From: Massilia litorea
Lineage (GTDB): Bacteria > Pseudomonadota > Gammaproteobacteria > Burkholderiales > Burkholderiaceae_D
Assembly (NCBI RefSeq): GCF_015101885.1
Contig: NZ_CP062941.1
Coordinates: 3,286,001 to 3,350,000 of the forward strand
Length of the DNA: 64,000 nt
Reading direction: 5' to 3'
Under the pieces are notes generated by a model. That model was not told the DNA's origin. It saw only the letters and a list, made by a program, of their open reading frames with translations, and searched no databases. Positions 33,698-41,006 of this stretch are shown one piece after another. How positions within the stretch are numbered: position 1 is the stretch's first letter; each line of letters begins with the position of its first letter. The translations under genes were made by a program, and so were the position numbers.

Positions 33698-34461
33698 CCA
33701 AGCGGCCGGAAGAGATCGCCCTGCTGGCCGAATCGGGCAAGCTGCTGGCGCAGGTGTTCGGCCACCTGGACCGGCTGAGCCTGATCGGCATGTCGACCAT
33801 GCAGGTCAACGACCTGGTCGACAGCCTGATCGTCGACGAGCTGAAGGCGCGGCCGGCCAGCAAGGGGCAATACGGCTATGCCTATGCCCTGAATTCTTCC
33901 CGCAACAACGTGGTCTGCCATGGCGTGCCATCGACGAGCGAGCTGCTGCAGGACGGGGACATCGTGAATTTCGACATCACGCTGGAGAAGAACGGCTATA
34001 TCGCCGACTCCAGCAAGACCTATCTGGTCGGGGCGGTGTCGCCGCTGGCCGAACGGCTGGTGCAGGTGACTTACCAGGCGATGTGGAAGGGCATCAAGGC
34101 CGTGCGTCCGGGTGCGACGCTGGGCGACGTCGGGCATGCGATCGAGCGCCATGCGCGGCGCAACGGCTATTCGGTCGTCCGGGAATACTGCGGGCACGGG
34201 ATCGGCCGCGAAATGCACGAGCCGCCGCAGGTGCTGCACTGGGGGAAACCGCAGACAGGCCTGGTGCTGCGCGAAGGCATGGTGTTCACCATCGAACCGA
34301 TGCTCAACCAGGGGCGGCGCGCGGTACGGACCGAGGATGACGGCTGGACTGTCGTCACACGCGACGGGCAGCTCTCGGCGCAGTTCGAGCACACCGTGGC
34401 CGTGACCCGCAATGGCGTGCGGGTGCTGACCCTGCGCCCTGAGGAAGGGATGCCGGCTTAA
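33694..34461 (+). CDS. map: Type I methionine aminopeptidase, ParD-linked second copy
   Basis: 255 residues. All five metal ligands are visible: Asp in GDIVNFDITLEK, Asp in YIADSSKTY, His in YCGHGIGREMHEPPQVLH, Glu in MVFTIEPM and Glu in SAQFEHTVAVT; the substrate His is in NNVVCHGVP. It removes the initiator methionine. It is coupled to the ParD-like gene (ATGA) and overlaps the convergent membrane-protein gene by four bases. A housekeeping map elsewhere in the genome is expected (usually near rpsB). Confidence 0.9.
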   Translation: MTKRPEEIALLAESGKLLAQVFGHLDRLSLIGMSTMQVNDLVDSLIVDELKARPASKGQYGYAYALNSSRNNVVCHGVPSTSELLQDGDIVNFDITLEKNGYIADSSKTYLVGAVSPLAERLVQVTYQAMWKGIKAVRPGATLGDVGHAIERHARRNGYSVVREYCGHGIGREMHEPPQVLHWGKPQTGLVLREGMVFTIEPMLNQGRRAVRTEDDGWTVVTRDGQLSAQFEHTVAVTRNGVRVLTLRPEEGMPA

Positions 34462-35042
34462 GCTGCCGGTGTCGAAGCTACGGGCGCGGTGCCAGGGGCA
34501 GGGCGCAGCGCCCCCAGGGCACTCATCCACAAGATCAGCCCGGTGCCGAGAAAGCCGACCGGATCGCGCGCCCCGCCCGGTGCGAGGAAGGGATACGACA
34601 GCGCCAGGGCGACCATCGCGCATGCGGTGAGGTAATGGGGCGGGTTGCGGTACACGTGCGCCAGCGGCACGAAGTGCAGGCCGATCACGGCGATCGCCAT
34701 CGGCACCACCCAGTCGCCCAGTCCCAGGTTGGCCATGACATTGCCGAGCACCAGGATCAGCAGCCACTGGCCCAGGTTCACGAGGTTGAACACACGGTCG
34801 GCGCGGCGCTTTTCCGCCGAGTCGGGTTCGCCGGCCAGGGCCGGTGCATGGCGCCGGTAACGCATGCCGGCAAACATGAACAGGACCAGGCCGAGCGCGC
34901 CGATCGTCAGGGCCAGCGGCAAGCCGGCATGCGCACGCTCGTTCCAGACCTCGAGCAGGACGCTGCCGAAAAAGCCGAAGATCAGCGCTCCCAGGGCGCG
35001 CCTCGCGCTCAGGGCATCGGCAACATGGATGGAAGTCTGCAT
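34458..35042 (-). CDS. Membrane protein of unknown function
   Basis: 194 residues with about five or six hydrophobic segments (for example ALIFGFFGSVLLEVW, LTIGALGLVLFMFAGM, VVPMAIAVIGLHFVPLAHVY). Start: ATG at 35042 after AAGGAG. A conserved-looking NPPHYLTACAMVALALSYPF segment lies near residue 145. I do not recognise a family with certainty. It is monocistronic and convergent with the aminopeptidase. Confidence 0.7.
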   Translation of the reverse strand: MQTSIHVADALSARRALGALIFGFFGSVLLEVWNERAHAGLPLALTIGALGLVLFMFAGMRYRRHAPALAGEPDSAEKRRADRVFNLVNLGQWLLILVLGNVMANLGLGDWVVPMAIAVIGLHFVPLAHVYRNPPHYLTACAMVALALSYPFLAPGGARDPVGFLGTGLILWMSALGALRPAPGTAPVASTPAA

Positions 35043-35121
35043 CGCCGGCTCCTTCTCTTCCAAATGGTTGAGCAGAATTCTGGCGCAGTTTCGGGTCCTT
35101 GACAATCGTGGCGCCGGCCGT

Positions 35122-35166
35122 GCGCCCCCGCGTTGGAGGAAAGCGACGGGGGCGCGTTTCTTTTTA
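35122..35166 (+). terminator. Hairpin with T-tract, plus orientation
   Basis: GCGCCCCCG and CGGGGGCGC pair over a 16-base loop and a T-rich run (GTTTCTTTTT) follows on the plus strand. Both flanking genes are on the minus strand, so it does not end either of them in the normal direction. It could stop antisense read-through from map. Confidence 0.5.
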
Positions 35167-35197
35167 TCGGCGCCGGCCGAACGGTTCTGCAAGTCCC

Positions 35198-36826
35198 TCA
35201 GCCGTACCTGGACTCGACCAGGTCGATCTCGCGCAGCAGCTTGCGCGCGATTTCGTCCGACAGTTCGCGCGCGTGCACCAGCGCCAGGATCGCCGTGCGT
35301 TCTGCCTTCAAGGCGGCGAGCCGGTATTCGCGCTCGGCCTGTTCCGCCACGCGCACGCGCGACGGGTCGTACAGGCCGCCCACGCCCAGCCGATGCTCGT
35401 AGACGCCACGTACATGGTCGACGGCGCTGGCGTGGACGTCGGCGTCATGCTCCTTGTCGGCGTGGCCGTGGGCAGCCTTGTCGATGGCGACGATGGCGGC
35501 GAGGGCGGCATCGTGGCGCGCGCGGTCTTCTTCGGCCAGTTCGGCCGGTTCGTCCGGGACTTCCAGGTTGCGCAGGACGCGCGGCAGGCCGATGCTGGCC
35601 ACCAGCAGCGACACGATGATGACGGCGCTGGCATAGAAGATCGCCAGGTCGCGGGCGGGGAAGGGCGCGCCGCCGGGAAGCGTCAGGGGCAGGGTCAGCA
35701 CGCCCGCCATCGTGATCGCGCCGCGCACCCCGGCCAGCGAGGTGGCGACCACCAGCCGGAAGTTCGGCGTGTAGACGTGCTGGCCGTGGCGCCGGGCTTT
35801 CAGGATCGTCAGGCGCAGCGAGACCCAGACCCACACCAGGCGCAGCAGGATCAGGCCCAGGCTGATGGCGAGGGCCGTGCCGAGCAGCGACATCGGCGTC
35901 ATGTCCGCATCGAGCCGGGCGTCGTGCAGGGCGCGTTGCACGATCTCGGGCAGCTGTTCGCCGAGCAGCACGAACATCACGCCGTTCAGGGAGAACTGCA
36001 CCGTGTCCCAGACCACGGCGCGGCGCACGCGCGTCGTCGCCAGCGCGCGGCCCGAGAGTTCGACAAAGCTCATCGTGACGCCGGCCGAGACGGCGGCCAG
36101 GATGCCCGAAGCCTCGATGTGTTCGGCCGCGAGGTAGGCGCCGAAGGGGATCAGCAGGTTCACCAGGATCGGCGAGCCCGGTTCCTCGCCGAGGCGTTGG
36201 GCCGCCACACGCTGGATGAAGGCCACGCTGACCGTGATCGCGACGCCGCAGGCGATGCCGGCCAGGGCCACCCAGAGGAAGGTGAACGAGGCGCTGGCGA
36301 GCGAAAACGCGCCCGTCATCGCGGCGGCGACGGCGAAGCGGAAGCACACCAGGCCGGTGGCGTCATTCAGCAGCGATTCGCCCTCGAGGATGTGCATCAG
36401 GCGGTGCGGGATCGGCACCCGCGCGGCGATCGAGGACACGGCCACCGGGTCCGTGGGCGCGACGATCGCGGCCAGCGCAAAGGCTACGGGCAGCGGCATG
36501 GTCGGCACCAGCCAGTGGATCAGGAAGCCGGCGCCCAGCACCGTAAACACGACCAGGCCCAGGGCCAGCTCGAGGATCGTGCCCTTGTCGCGGAACAGGC
36601 CGACCTTCGGAATGCGCCAGCCATCGAGGAACAGCAAAGGCGGGAGGAACAGGAGGAAGAAGATCTCGGGATCGAGCGCGACGCCGCGCTTGAGGACGCC
36701 GGCAATGACGGCGCCGAGGGCGATCTGCACCAGCGGCAGCGGCACCGCGAAGGGCAGCAGCCGCACCAGGTAACCGCTGCCGATCACCGCCAGCAGCATT
36801 GCGAGTACGACGCCTACCGATTCCAT
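35198..36826 (-). CDS. CPA1-family Na+/H+ antiporter
   Basis: 542 residues with about 12 membrane segments. Family motifs: FFLLFLPPLLFLDGW, the ion-binding ALAAIVAPTDPVAVSSI, and HRLMHILEGESLLNDATGLV with the conserved Glu-Ser-x-x-Asn-Asp. The hydrophilic C-terminal tail (residues about 415-542) is charged and probably regulatory. It exchanges Na+ or K+ for protons at the inner membrane, similar to NhaP or YjcE. It is transcribed alone, and a palindromic repeat lies upstream. Confidence 0.9.
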   Translation of the reverse strand: MESVGVVLAMLLAVIGSGYLVRLLPFAVPLPLVQIALGAVIAGVLKRGVALDPEIFFLLFLPPLLFLDGWRIPKVGLFRDKGTILELALGLVVFTVLGAGFLIHWLVPTMPLPVAFALAAIVAPTDPVAVSSIAARVPIPHRLMHILEGESLLNDATGLVCFRFAVAAAMTGAFSLASASFTFLWVALAGIACGVAITVSVAFIQRVAAQRLGEEPGSPILVNLLIPFGAYLAAEHIEASGILAAVSAGVTMSFVELSGRALATTRVRRAVVWDTVQFSLNGVMFVLLGEQLPEIVQRALHDARLDADMTPMSLLGTALAISLGLILLRLVWVWVSLRLTILKARRHGQHVYTPNFRLVVATSLAGVRGAITMAGVLTLPLTLPGGAPFPARDLAIFYASAVIIVSLLVASIGLPRVLRNLEVPDEPAELAEEDRARHDAALAAIVAIDKAAHGHADKEHDADVHASAVDHVRGVYEHRLGVGGLYDPSRVRVAEQAEREYRLAALKAERTAILALVHARELSDEIARKLLREIDLVESRYG

Positions 36827-36883
36827 TCATCCCCCTTCATGTCGAATCGGCATGATACGGGAATGCGGGGCGGAGTGGTTTTC

Positions 36884-36989
36884 GTAGGGTGGGCATTCAT
36901 GCCCACGCGGTGATACGTACGGGCTCCGTTATCGGGCGCGACGATCTCGCCGCTACCTATCACCGCGTGGGCACAAGTGCCCACCCTAC
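36884..36989. repeat. Paired palindromic repeat (GTAGGGTGGGC family)
   Basis: Two 32-base arms (36884-36915 and 36958-36989) are inverted copies with 29 of 32 matching positions. Each arm has GTAGGGTGGGCA and TGCCCACGCGGTGATA parts that can form their own inner hairpin. The right arm supplies the stop codon of the histidine-kinase gene. It is related to the element at 9226-9352. Confidence 0.85.
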
Positions 36990-39232
36990 CGCGGATGCTG
37001 CTCCGCCGCCGCATCGGCCAGCAAATCCGACAACTCCACCGTATTGACCGGCTTGACCATGTAACGATCGAAGCCCGCCGCCACGGCGGCGTCGCGGTCC
37101 TGCTGGCGGCCGTAGCCGGTCATGGCGACCAGCGTGGCGCCGGTGGCTTGCGGCAGGCGGCGCAGGCGGCGGGCCAGTTCGTTGCCGTCGAAGTCGGGCA
37201 GGCCGATGTCGAGCAGGCAGACGTCGGGCACGAACACGCGCGCCAGTTCGATCGCGTCGGCGCCGCAGTAGGCGATTTCGACCCGGTGGCCCCCGGCGGC
37301 CAGGAACAGCTGCAGCGTGTGCGCGGCGTCCAGGTTGTCGTCGACCAGCAGCACTTTCAGCGGCTTGACCGCCTGCGCGTGGCCCGCGCTCTGCGCCACC
37401 GGGGTCAGCACTTCCTGGCTGTGGCGCGGCAGGCGCACGGTGAAGGTGCTGCCCTGGCCGAGACCGCGGCTTTCCGCCCGCACCGTCCCGCCGTGCAGTT
37501 CGACCAGGCTTTTCGCCAGCGCCAGGCCCAGGCCCAGGCCGCCCTGCGAGCGGTCCGGCGTACGTTCGGCCTGGGTGAACAGGTCGAACACGCGGGAGAC
37601 CAGCTGCGGCTCCATGCCGATGCCGTCGTCGCGCACGGTGAGCACGTAGTCGGCGCCGTCTTCAGCCAGGCCCAGTTCGATGCGTCCGCCTTCGGGCGTG
37701 TACTTGTTCGCGTTGTTGAGCAGGTTGGCCACCACCTGCACCAGCCGCTTGTGGTCGCCCTTGACCGTGGCCGGGCTGGACGGCAGGTCGAGCACGACGC
37801 TGTGGCGGCGGGTCGAGATCAGGGGCCGGATCTGCTCGGCCGCGTCGTCGATCACTTTTCGCAGGTCGAGCACCTGGGTCGAGATCGAGACCAGGCCGCG
37901 CGTCACGCGCGACACGTCGAGCAGGTCGTCCACCAGGCCCGTCATGTGCTCGACCTGGCGCGCGATGATGGCGCAGGTCTGCGTGATCTGGGCGTTGTCC
38001 GAGTGGAGCAGTTTCAACAGGTGCGCGCCGGTGCTGATCGGCGCCAGCGGATTCCTCAACTCGTGCGCCAGCATGGCGAGGAATTCGTCCTTGCGCTGGT
38101 CGGCCGCGCGCAGTTCGCGTTCGGCCAGGCTGCGCGCCGCTTCCTTCTTTTGCAAGGTCGCCGCCATCTCGTCCAGCGCCTCGGCCAGCTGGCCGATTTC
38201 TTCGCGCTCGTAAGCGATGCCCGAGCGGGCGTCAAGGTCGCCGGCGGCGATGCGGCGCGCCGTGTCCATCAGCTTGCGCACGCGCTGCACGATCAGCACG
38301 TCCCCGGCCAGCCAGGCCGCGAGCAGCGCCAGCATGGTAGTGGCGGCCAGGCCGACCAGCGACATCAGCTGGGCGCGGCGTGCGCCCGCCGTGACCGTGT
38401 CGACCGGGATGCCGATCGTGACCGTGTAGTCCGACAGCGAAGGCGCGCCCACGCGGGCGAAGGTGTGCAGGCGTTCGACATCGTCGTCGTCGCGCAGCAC
38501 GACGGCGCGCCGGCCGCCGCCTTTCACGGCCTCGCGCATGGCGTCGCGCATCGCGGTCGAGACCTTGGTGCCGAACCAGCGCTCGGGGTCGGGACGGCGC
38601 GAGATGATGGTGCCGTTGGCGTCGGTCGTCACCAGCACCGAGCCGGGCGGCAGGTTGATGTCGGCGACAAAGGTGTCGAGGCCGGCGAGGTCCATTGCCG
38701 CGAAGACGACGGCGACGACCTTGCCGCTGCGGTCGATCACCGGATAGGTGAGGTTGATCGTGTGGCGCCGGATCACGCGGCCGAACACGTAGTCGCCGGC
38801 GATGAAGCGGCGTTCGGAGATGGCGCGCTTGAAGTGGCTGCGGTCGCCCAGGTTGACCGGATGGAGCATCGGCACGGCGCTGCAGGTGACGTCGCCGTTC
38901 AGCTGGATCAGGCCGAAGTTGACATAGCCTTCGTTGCGGTCCAGGACATCCGCCAGCAGCGCATTGCAGCGCGGCGTTTCGCCCAGCAGGTCGGGGACGC
39001 TGGCGAGATCCACCAGGATCTGCCGCGCGCGCTCGACCGATTGCGCTTCGTTGGCCGCGGCCAGGTTGGTCAGGCGGCGCAGGTTGTCCTGGGAGGCCTC
39101 GACCGCCTGCTCGCGTTCGCGCAGCCCGCCCAGGATGGTCATCAGGGCCAGCGGCAGGATCGCCAGCGCGACCAGCAGCATCAGCCGGCTGCGCAGGCTG
39201 CCCGGCTTGAAGGGTGCGCGCGGCGGTTTCAT
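36986..39232 (-). CDS. Hybrid sensor histidine kinase with dCache sensor and receiver domain
   Basis: 748 residues. Membrane helix at about 14-33, a periplasmic sensor (about 35-270, Cache-like, with HFKRAISERRFIAGDYVFG), second helix at about 285-305, HAMP (to about 365), HisKA with FLAMLAHELRNPLAPI (His about 400), HATPase with NLLNNANKYTPEGG and GGLGLGLALAK, then a receiver (LKVLLVDDNLD, LLDIGLPDFDG, MTGYG, MVKP). The attached receiver shows the phosphoacceptor Asp and Lys. The input ligand is unknown. Start: ATG at 39232, coupled by ATGA to the aminotransferase-like gene. Stop: TAG inside a palindromic repeat. Confidence 0.9.
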   Translation of the reverse strand: MKPPRAPFKPGSLRSRLMLLVALAILPLALMTILGGLREREQAVEASQDNLRRLTNLAAANEAQSVERARQILVDLASVPDLLGETPRCNALLADVLDRNEGYVNFGLIQLNGDVTCSAVPMLHPVNLGDRSHFKRAISERRFIAGDYVFGRVIRRHTINLTYPVIDRSGKVVAVVFAAMDLAGLDTFVADINLPPGSVLVTTDANGTIISRRPDPERWFGTKVSTAMRDAMREAVKGGGRRAVVLRDDDDVERLHTFARVGAPSLSDYTVTIGIPVDTVTAGARRAQLMSLVGLAATTMLALLAAWLAGDVLIVQRVRKLMDTARRIAAGDLDARSGIAYEREEIGQLAEALDEMAATLQKKEAARSLAERELRAADQRKDEFLAMLAHELRNPLAPISTGAHLLKLLHSDNAQITQTCAIIARQVEHMTGLVDDLLDVSRVTRGLVSISTQVLDLRKVIDDAAEQIRPLISTRRHSVVLDLPSSPATVKGDHKRLVQVVANLLNNANKYTPEGGRIELGLAEDGADYVLTVRDDGIGMEPQLVSRVFDLFTQAERTPDRSQGGLGLGLALAKSLVELHGGTVRAESRGLGQGSTFTVRLPRHSQEVLTPVAQSAGHAQAVKPLKVLLVDDNLDAAHTLQLFLAAGGHRVEIAYCGADAIELARVFVPDVCLLDIGLPDFDGNELARRLRRLPQATGATLVAMTGYGRQQDRDAAVAAGFDRYMVKPVNTVELSDLLADAAAEQHPR

Positions 39233-40383
39233 CGTCGCGCTGCCATCCGGTCGCCGAATGCGACCAGGCGCCGCACGCCTTCCATCAGCGTCCAGGTGTC
39301 GTCGCAGATGTAGCCGATGCGGATGAAGCCGGGCACGCCGAGCGCGTCGCCCGGCATGATGGCCACGCCTTCCTCGGCCAGCAGCGCTTCGGCGAAGGCC
39401 TCGGTGTCATGGGTGAGCGCGCGCACGTCGCCCCACAGGTAGGGGCCGGAATCGGGACACTTCATCTCGATCCACGGCACTTCGCGCACGTGGCGCAGCA
39501 CCGTGTCGCGGCGCTCGCGGTATTCGTCGATCATGTGCTGCTGGGGGCCGCAGTCGAAGGCGGCGACGGTCGCGACCTGGGCCAGGTGCGAGGCGGCCGC
39601 CGTGATCGGACCCTGCAAGGTCTGCATCGCCTCGGCGATCTCGAGCGGGGCCAGCGCAAAGCCGAGGCGCCAGCCCATCATCGCGTAGCTCTGCGAAGCC
39701 GAGAAGATCGTCACCACGCCGAGCGCGCGCCAGTCGCACAGGGTGGCGAAGCTGGTGTGGGCCGGGCCGAAGCTGAGGTGTTCGTAGCTCTCGTCGACGA
39801 TCACCTGGGAGCCGTTGGCTTCTACCCAGTCGCGGATCGCCTCCAGCTCCTGCTTCGTATAGACCTTGCCGGTCGGGTTGTGCGGATTGTTGATGATGAC
39901 GAGGTCGGCGCGCGGGCAGGCGCCCAGCGTCGCGGGCGTCACCTGGTCGGGCAGGTCGACCAGCACAGGGGTCAGGCCGAGCAGCTGGCAGGTGGTGACA
40001 TAGGCGGGCCAGTGCGGCTTGAAGATCAGCACGCTGTCGCCCGGATCGGTCATCGCATACAGCGCCTCGTACAGGGCCTGCTTGGCGCCGTTGGTGACGA
40101 TGATCTCGCCGGCTTTGGCGTCGATGCCGTTTTCGCGTTGCAGCTTGGTGCACAGGCTGCGGCGCACATCGAGCGCGCCGGCCACGCCGGTATAGGGCAT
40201 GGTGCGTTCTTCCTGCACGGCGGCCGTCACGGCGTCCAGCACCGGCGCCGGGGGAGGGAAGTGCGAGATCGCGATCGAGAAATCGATGATGCCCATGCCC
40301 TCGTTGCGGAAGGCTTCGACGCGGCCATGCATGGCGGTCGTTGCGAGGGGACGGGAGGCGGCAATCCGGTGCGAAATCTTCAT
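39229..40383 (-). CDS. Class I/II aminotransferase-like protein without the PLP lysine
   Basis: 384 residues of the fold-type I aspartate-aminotransferase superfamily. Seen: GVAGALDVRRSLCTKLQREN, NGAKQALYEALYAMTDPGD, NNPHNPTGKVY (Asn), VIVDESYEHLSFG (Asp/Tyr) and GFIRIGY near the C terminus (carboxylate-binding Arg). The usual S-x-S-K-x-x-x-M-x-G-W-R motif reads SASQSYAMMGWRLG: Gln (codon CAG) replaces the Schiff-base lysine. It should not act as a normal aminotransferase unless another lysine serves. Start: ATG at 40383 with AAGAAG upstream. It is coupled to the kinase gene. Confidence 0.85.
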   Translation of the reverse strand: MKISHRIAASRPLATTAMHGRVEAFRNEGMGIIDFSIAISHFPPPAPVLDAVTAAVQEERTMPYTGVAGALDVRRSLCTKLQRENGIDAKAGEIIVTNGAKQALYEALYAMTDPGDSVLIFKPHWPAYVTTCQLLGLTPVLVDLPDQVTPATLGACPRADLVIINNPHNPTGKVYTKQELEAIRDWVEANGSQVIVDESYEHLSFGPAHTSFATLCDWRALGVVTIFSASQSYAMMGWRLGFALAPLEIAEAMQTLQGPITAAASHLAQVATVAAFDCGPQQHMIDEYRERRDTVLRHVREVPWIEMKCPDSGPYLWGDVRALTHDTEAFAEALLAEEGVAIMPGDALGVPGFIRIGYICDDTWTLMEGVRRLVAFGDRMAARR

Positions 40384-40645
40384 CTTCTTATGCTCAGCTT
40401 CTGTTCTATTAAACGATTGACACTGTGTCTCCGTGTGGCTTCCGCGTGCCACAACATTTCCTGATTGTACTAAAAAATTGCAGCGGGGCGAGCGCGAATG
40501 GCGTCAAACCGGGCCCAGTGGGCATGTTCCGTATGACCTTCGGTTTTACGTGTGTTCAAACGCCGACAGCGCGGGGCCATCCGGGCGAGCGCCGCAGGGA
40601 AAAGGATTCTGGTACGGTGGTCACAACTGCAACAATGGAGCGACC
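40384..40645. other. Divergent promoter region
   Basis: 262 bases between the aminotransferase-like gene (minus) and the small stress-like gene (plus). It must hold both promoters. Possible -35 elements (TTGACA near 40418) are present but no pair of boxes is convincing, and no repeat or RNA structure stands out. Confidence 0.5.
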
Positions 40646-40984
40646 ATGAACAAGCAGATCGTACGTGTGCTGCCCGATTTCGCGGCGGCCGACCAGGCGC
40701 GCAAGACCTTGCTGGCGGAGGGGTTCGACGGCGACGGCATCGATATCAAGGTGACCACCGACGAAGCAGGTCCTGCCGAGAGCAATTTCTATGTCGGCGA
40801 TTCGCCTCAGGTGAAGGGCGGTACCGATTACAAGGATGTCTTCAGGCCCGCCGATCGCGGCGACCTGTGCGTGATGACGGTCACGGTGGCCGACGCCAGT
40901 CAGATCGAGCGCGCGACGGCCATCCTCGACTACAACGGCGGGCTCGACGTCGACCCTGCGCACCATCGGCCAGGCCGGGCCTGA
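40646..40984 (+). CDS. Small soluble protein, general-stress-like
   Basis: 112 residues, acidic. The N terminus (KQIVRVLPDFAAADQARKTLL) follows the pattern of proteins with a YflT/GS17M-like alpha-beta fold, where a short strand and helix are followed by a Gly/Asp-rich loop. The remainder includes FYVGDSPQVKGGTDYKDVF and CVMTVTVADASQIERA. The function is unknown and the family link is tentative. Start: ATG after GGAGCGACC. It stands alone. Confidence 0.6.
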   Translation: MNKQIVRVLPDFAAADQARKTLLAEGFDGDGIDIKVTTDEAGPAESNFYVGDSPQVKGGTDYKDVFRPADRGDLCVMTVTVADASQIERATAILDYNGGLDVDPAHHRPGRA

Positions 40985-41006
40985 GCCCGGCGCCCGGCTT
41001 CCCCGA

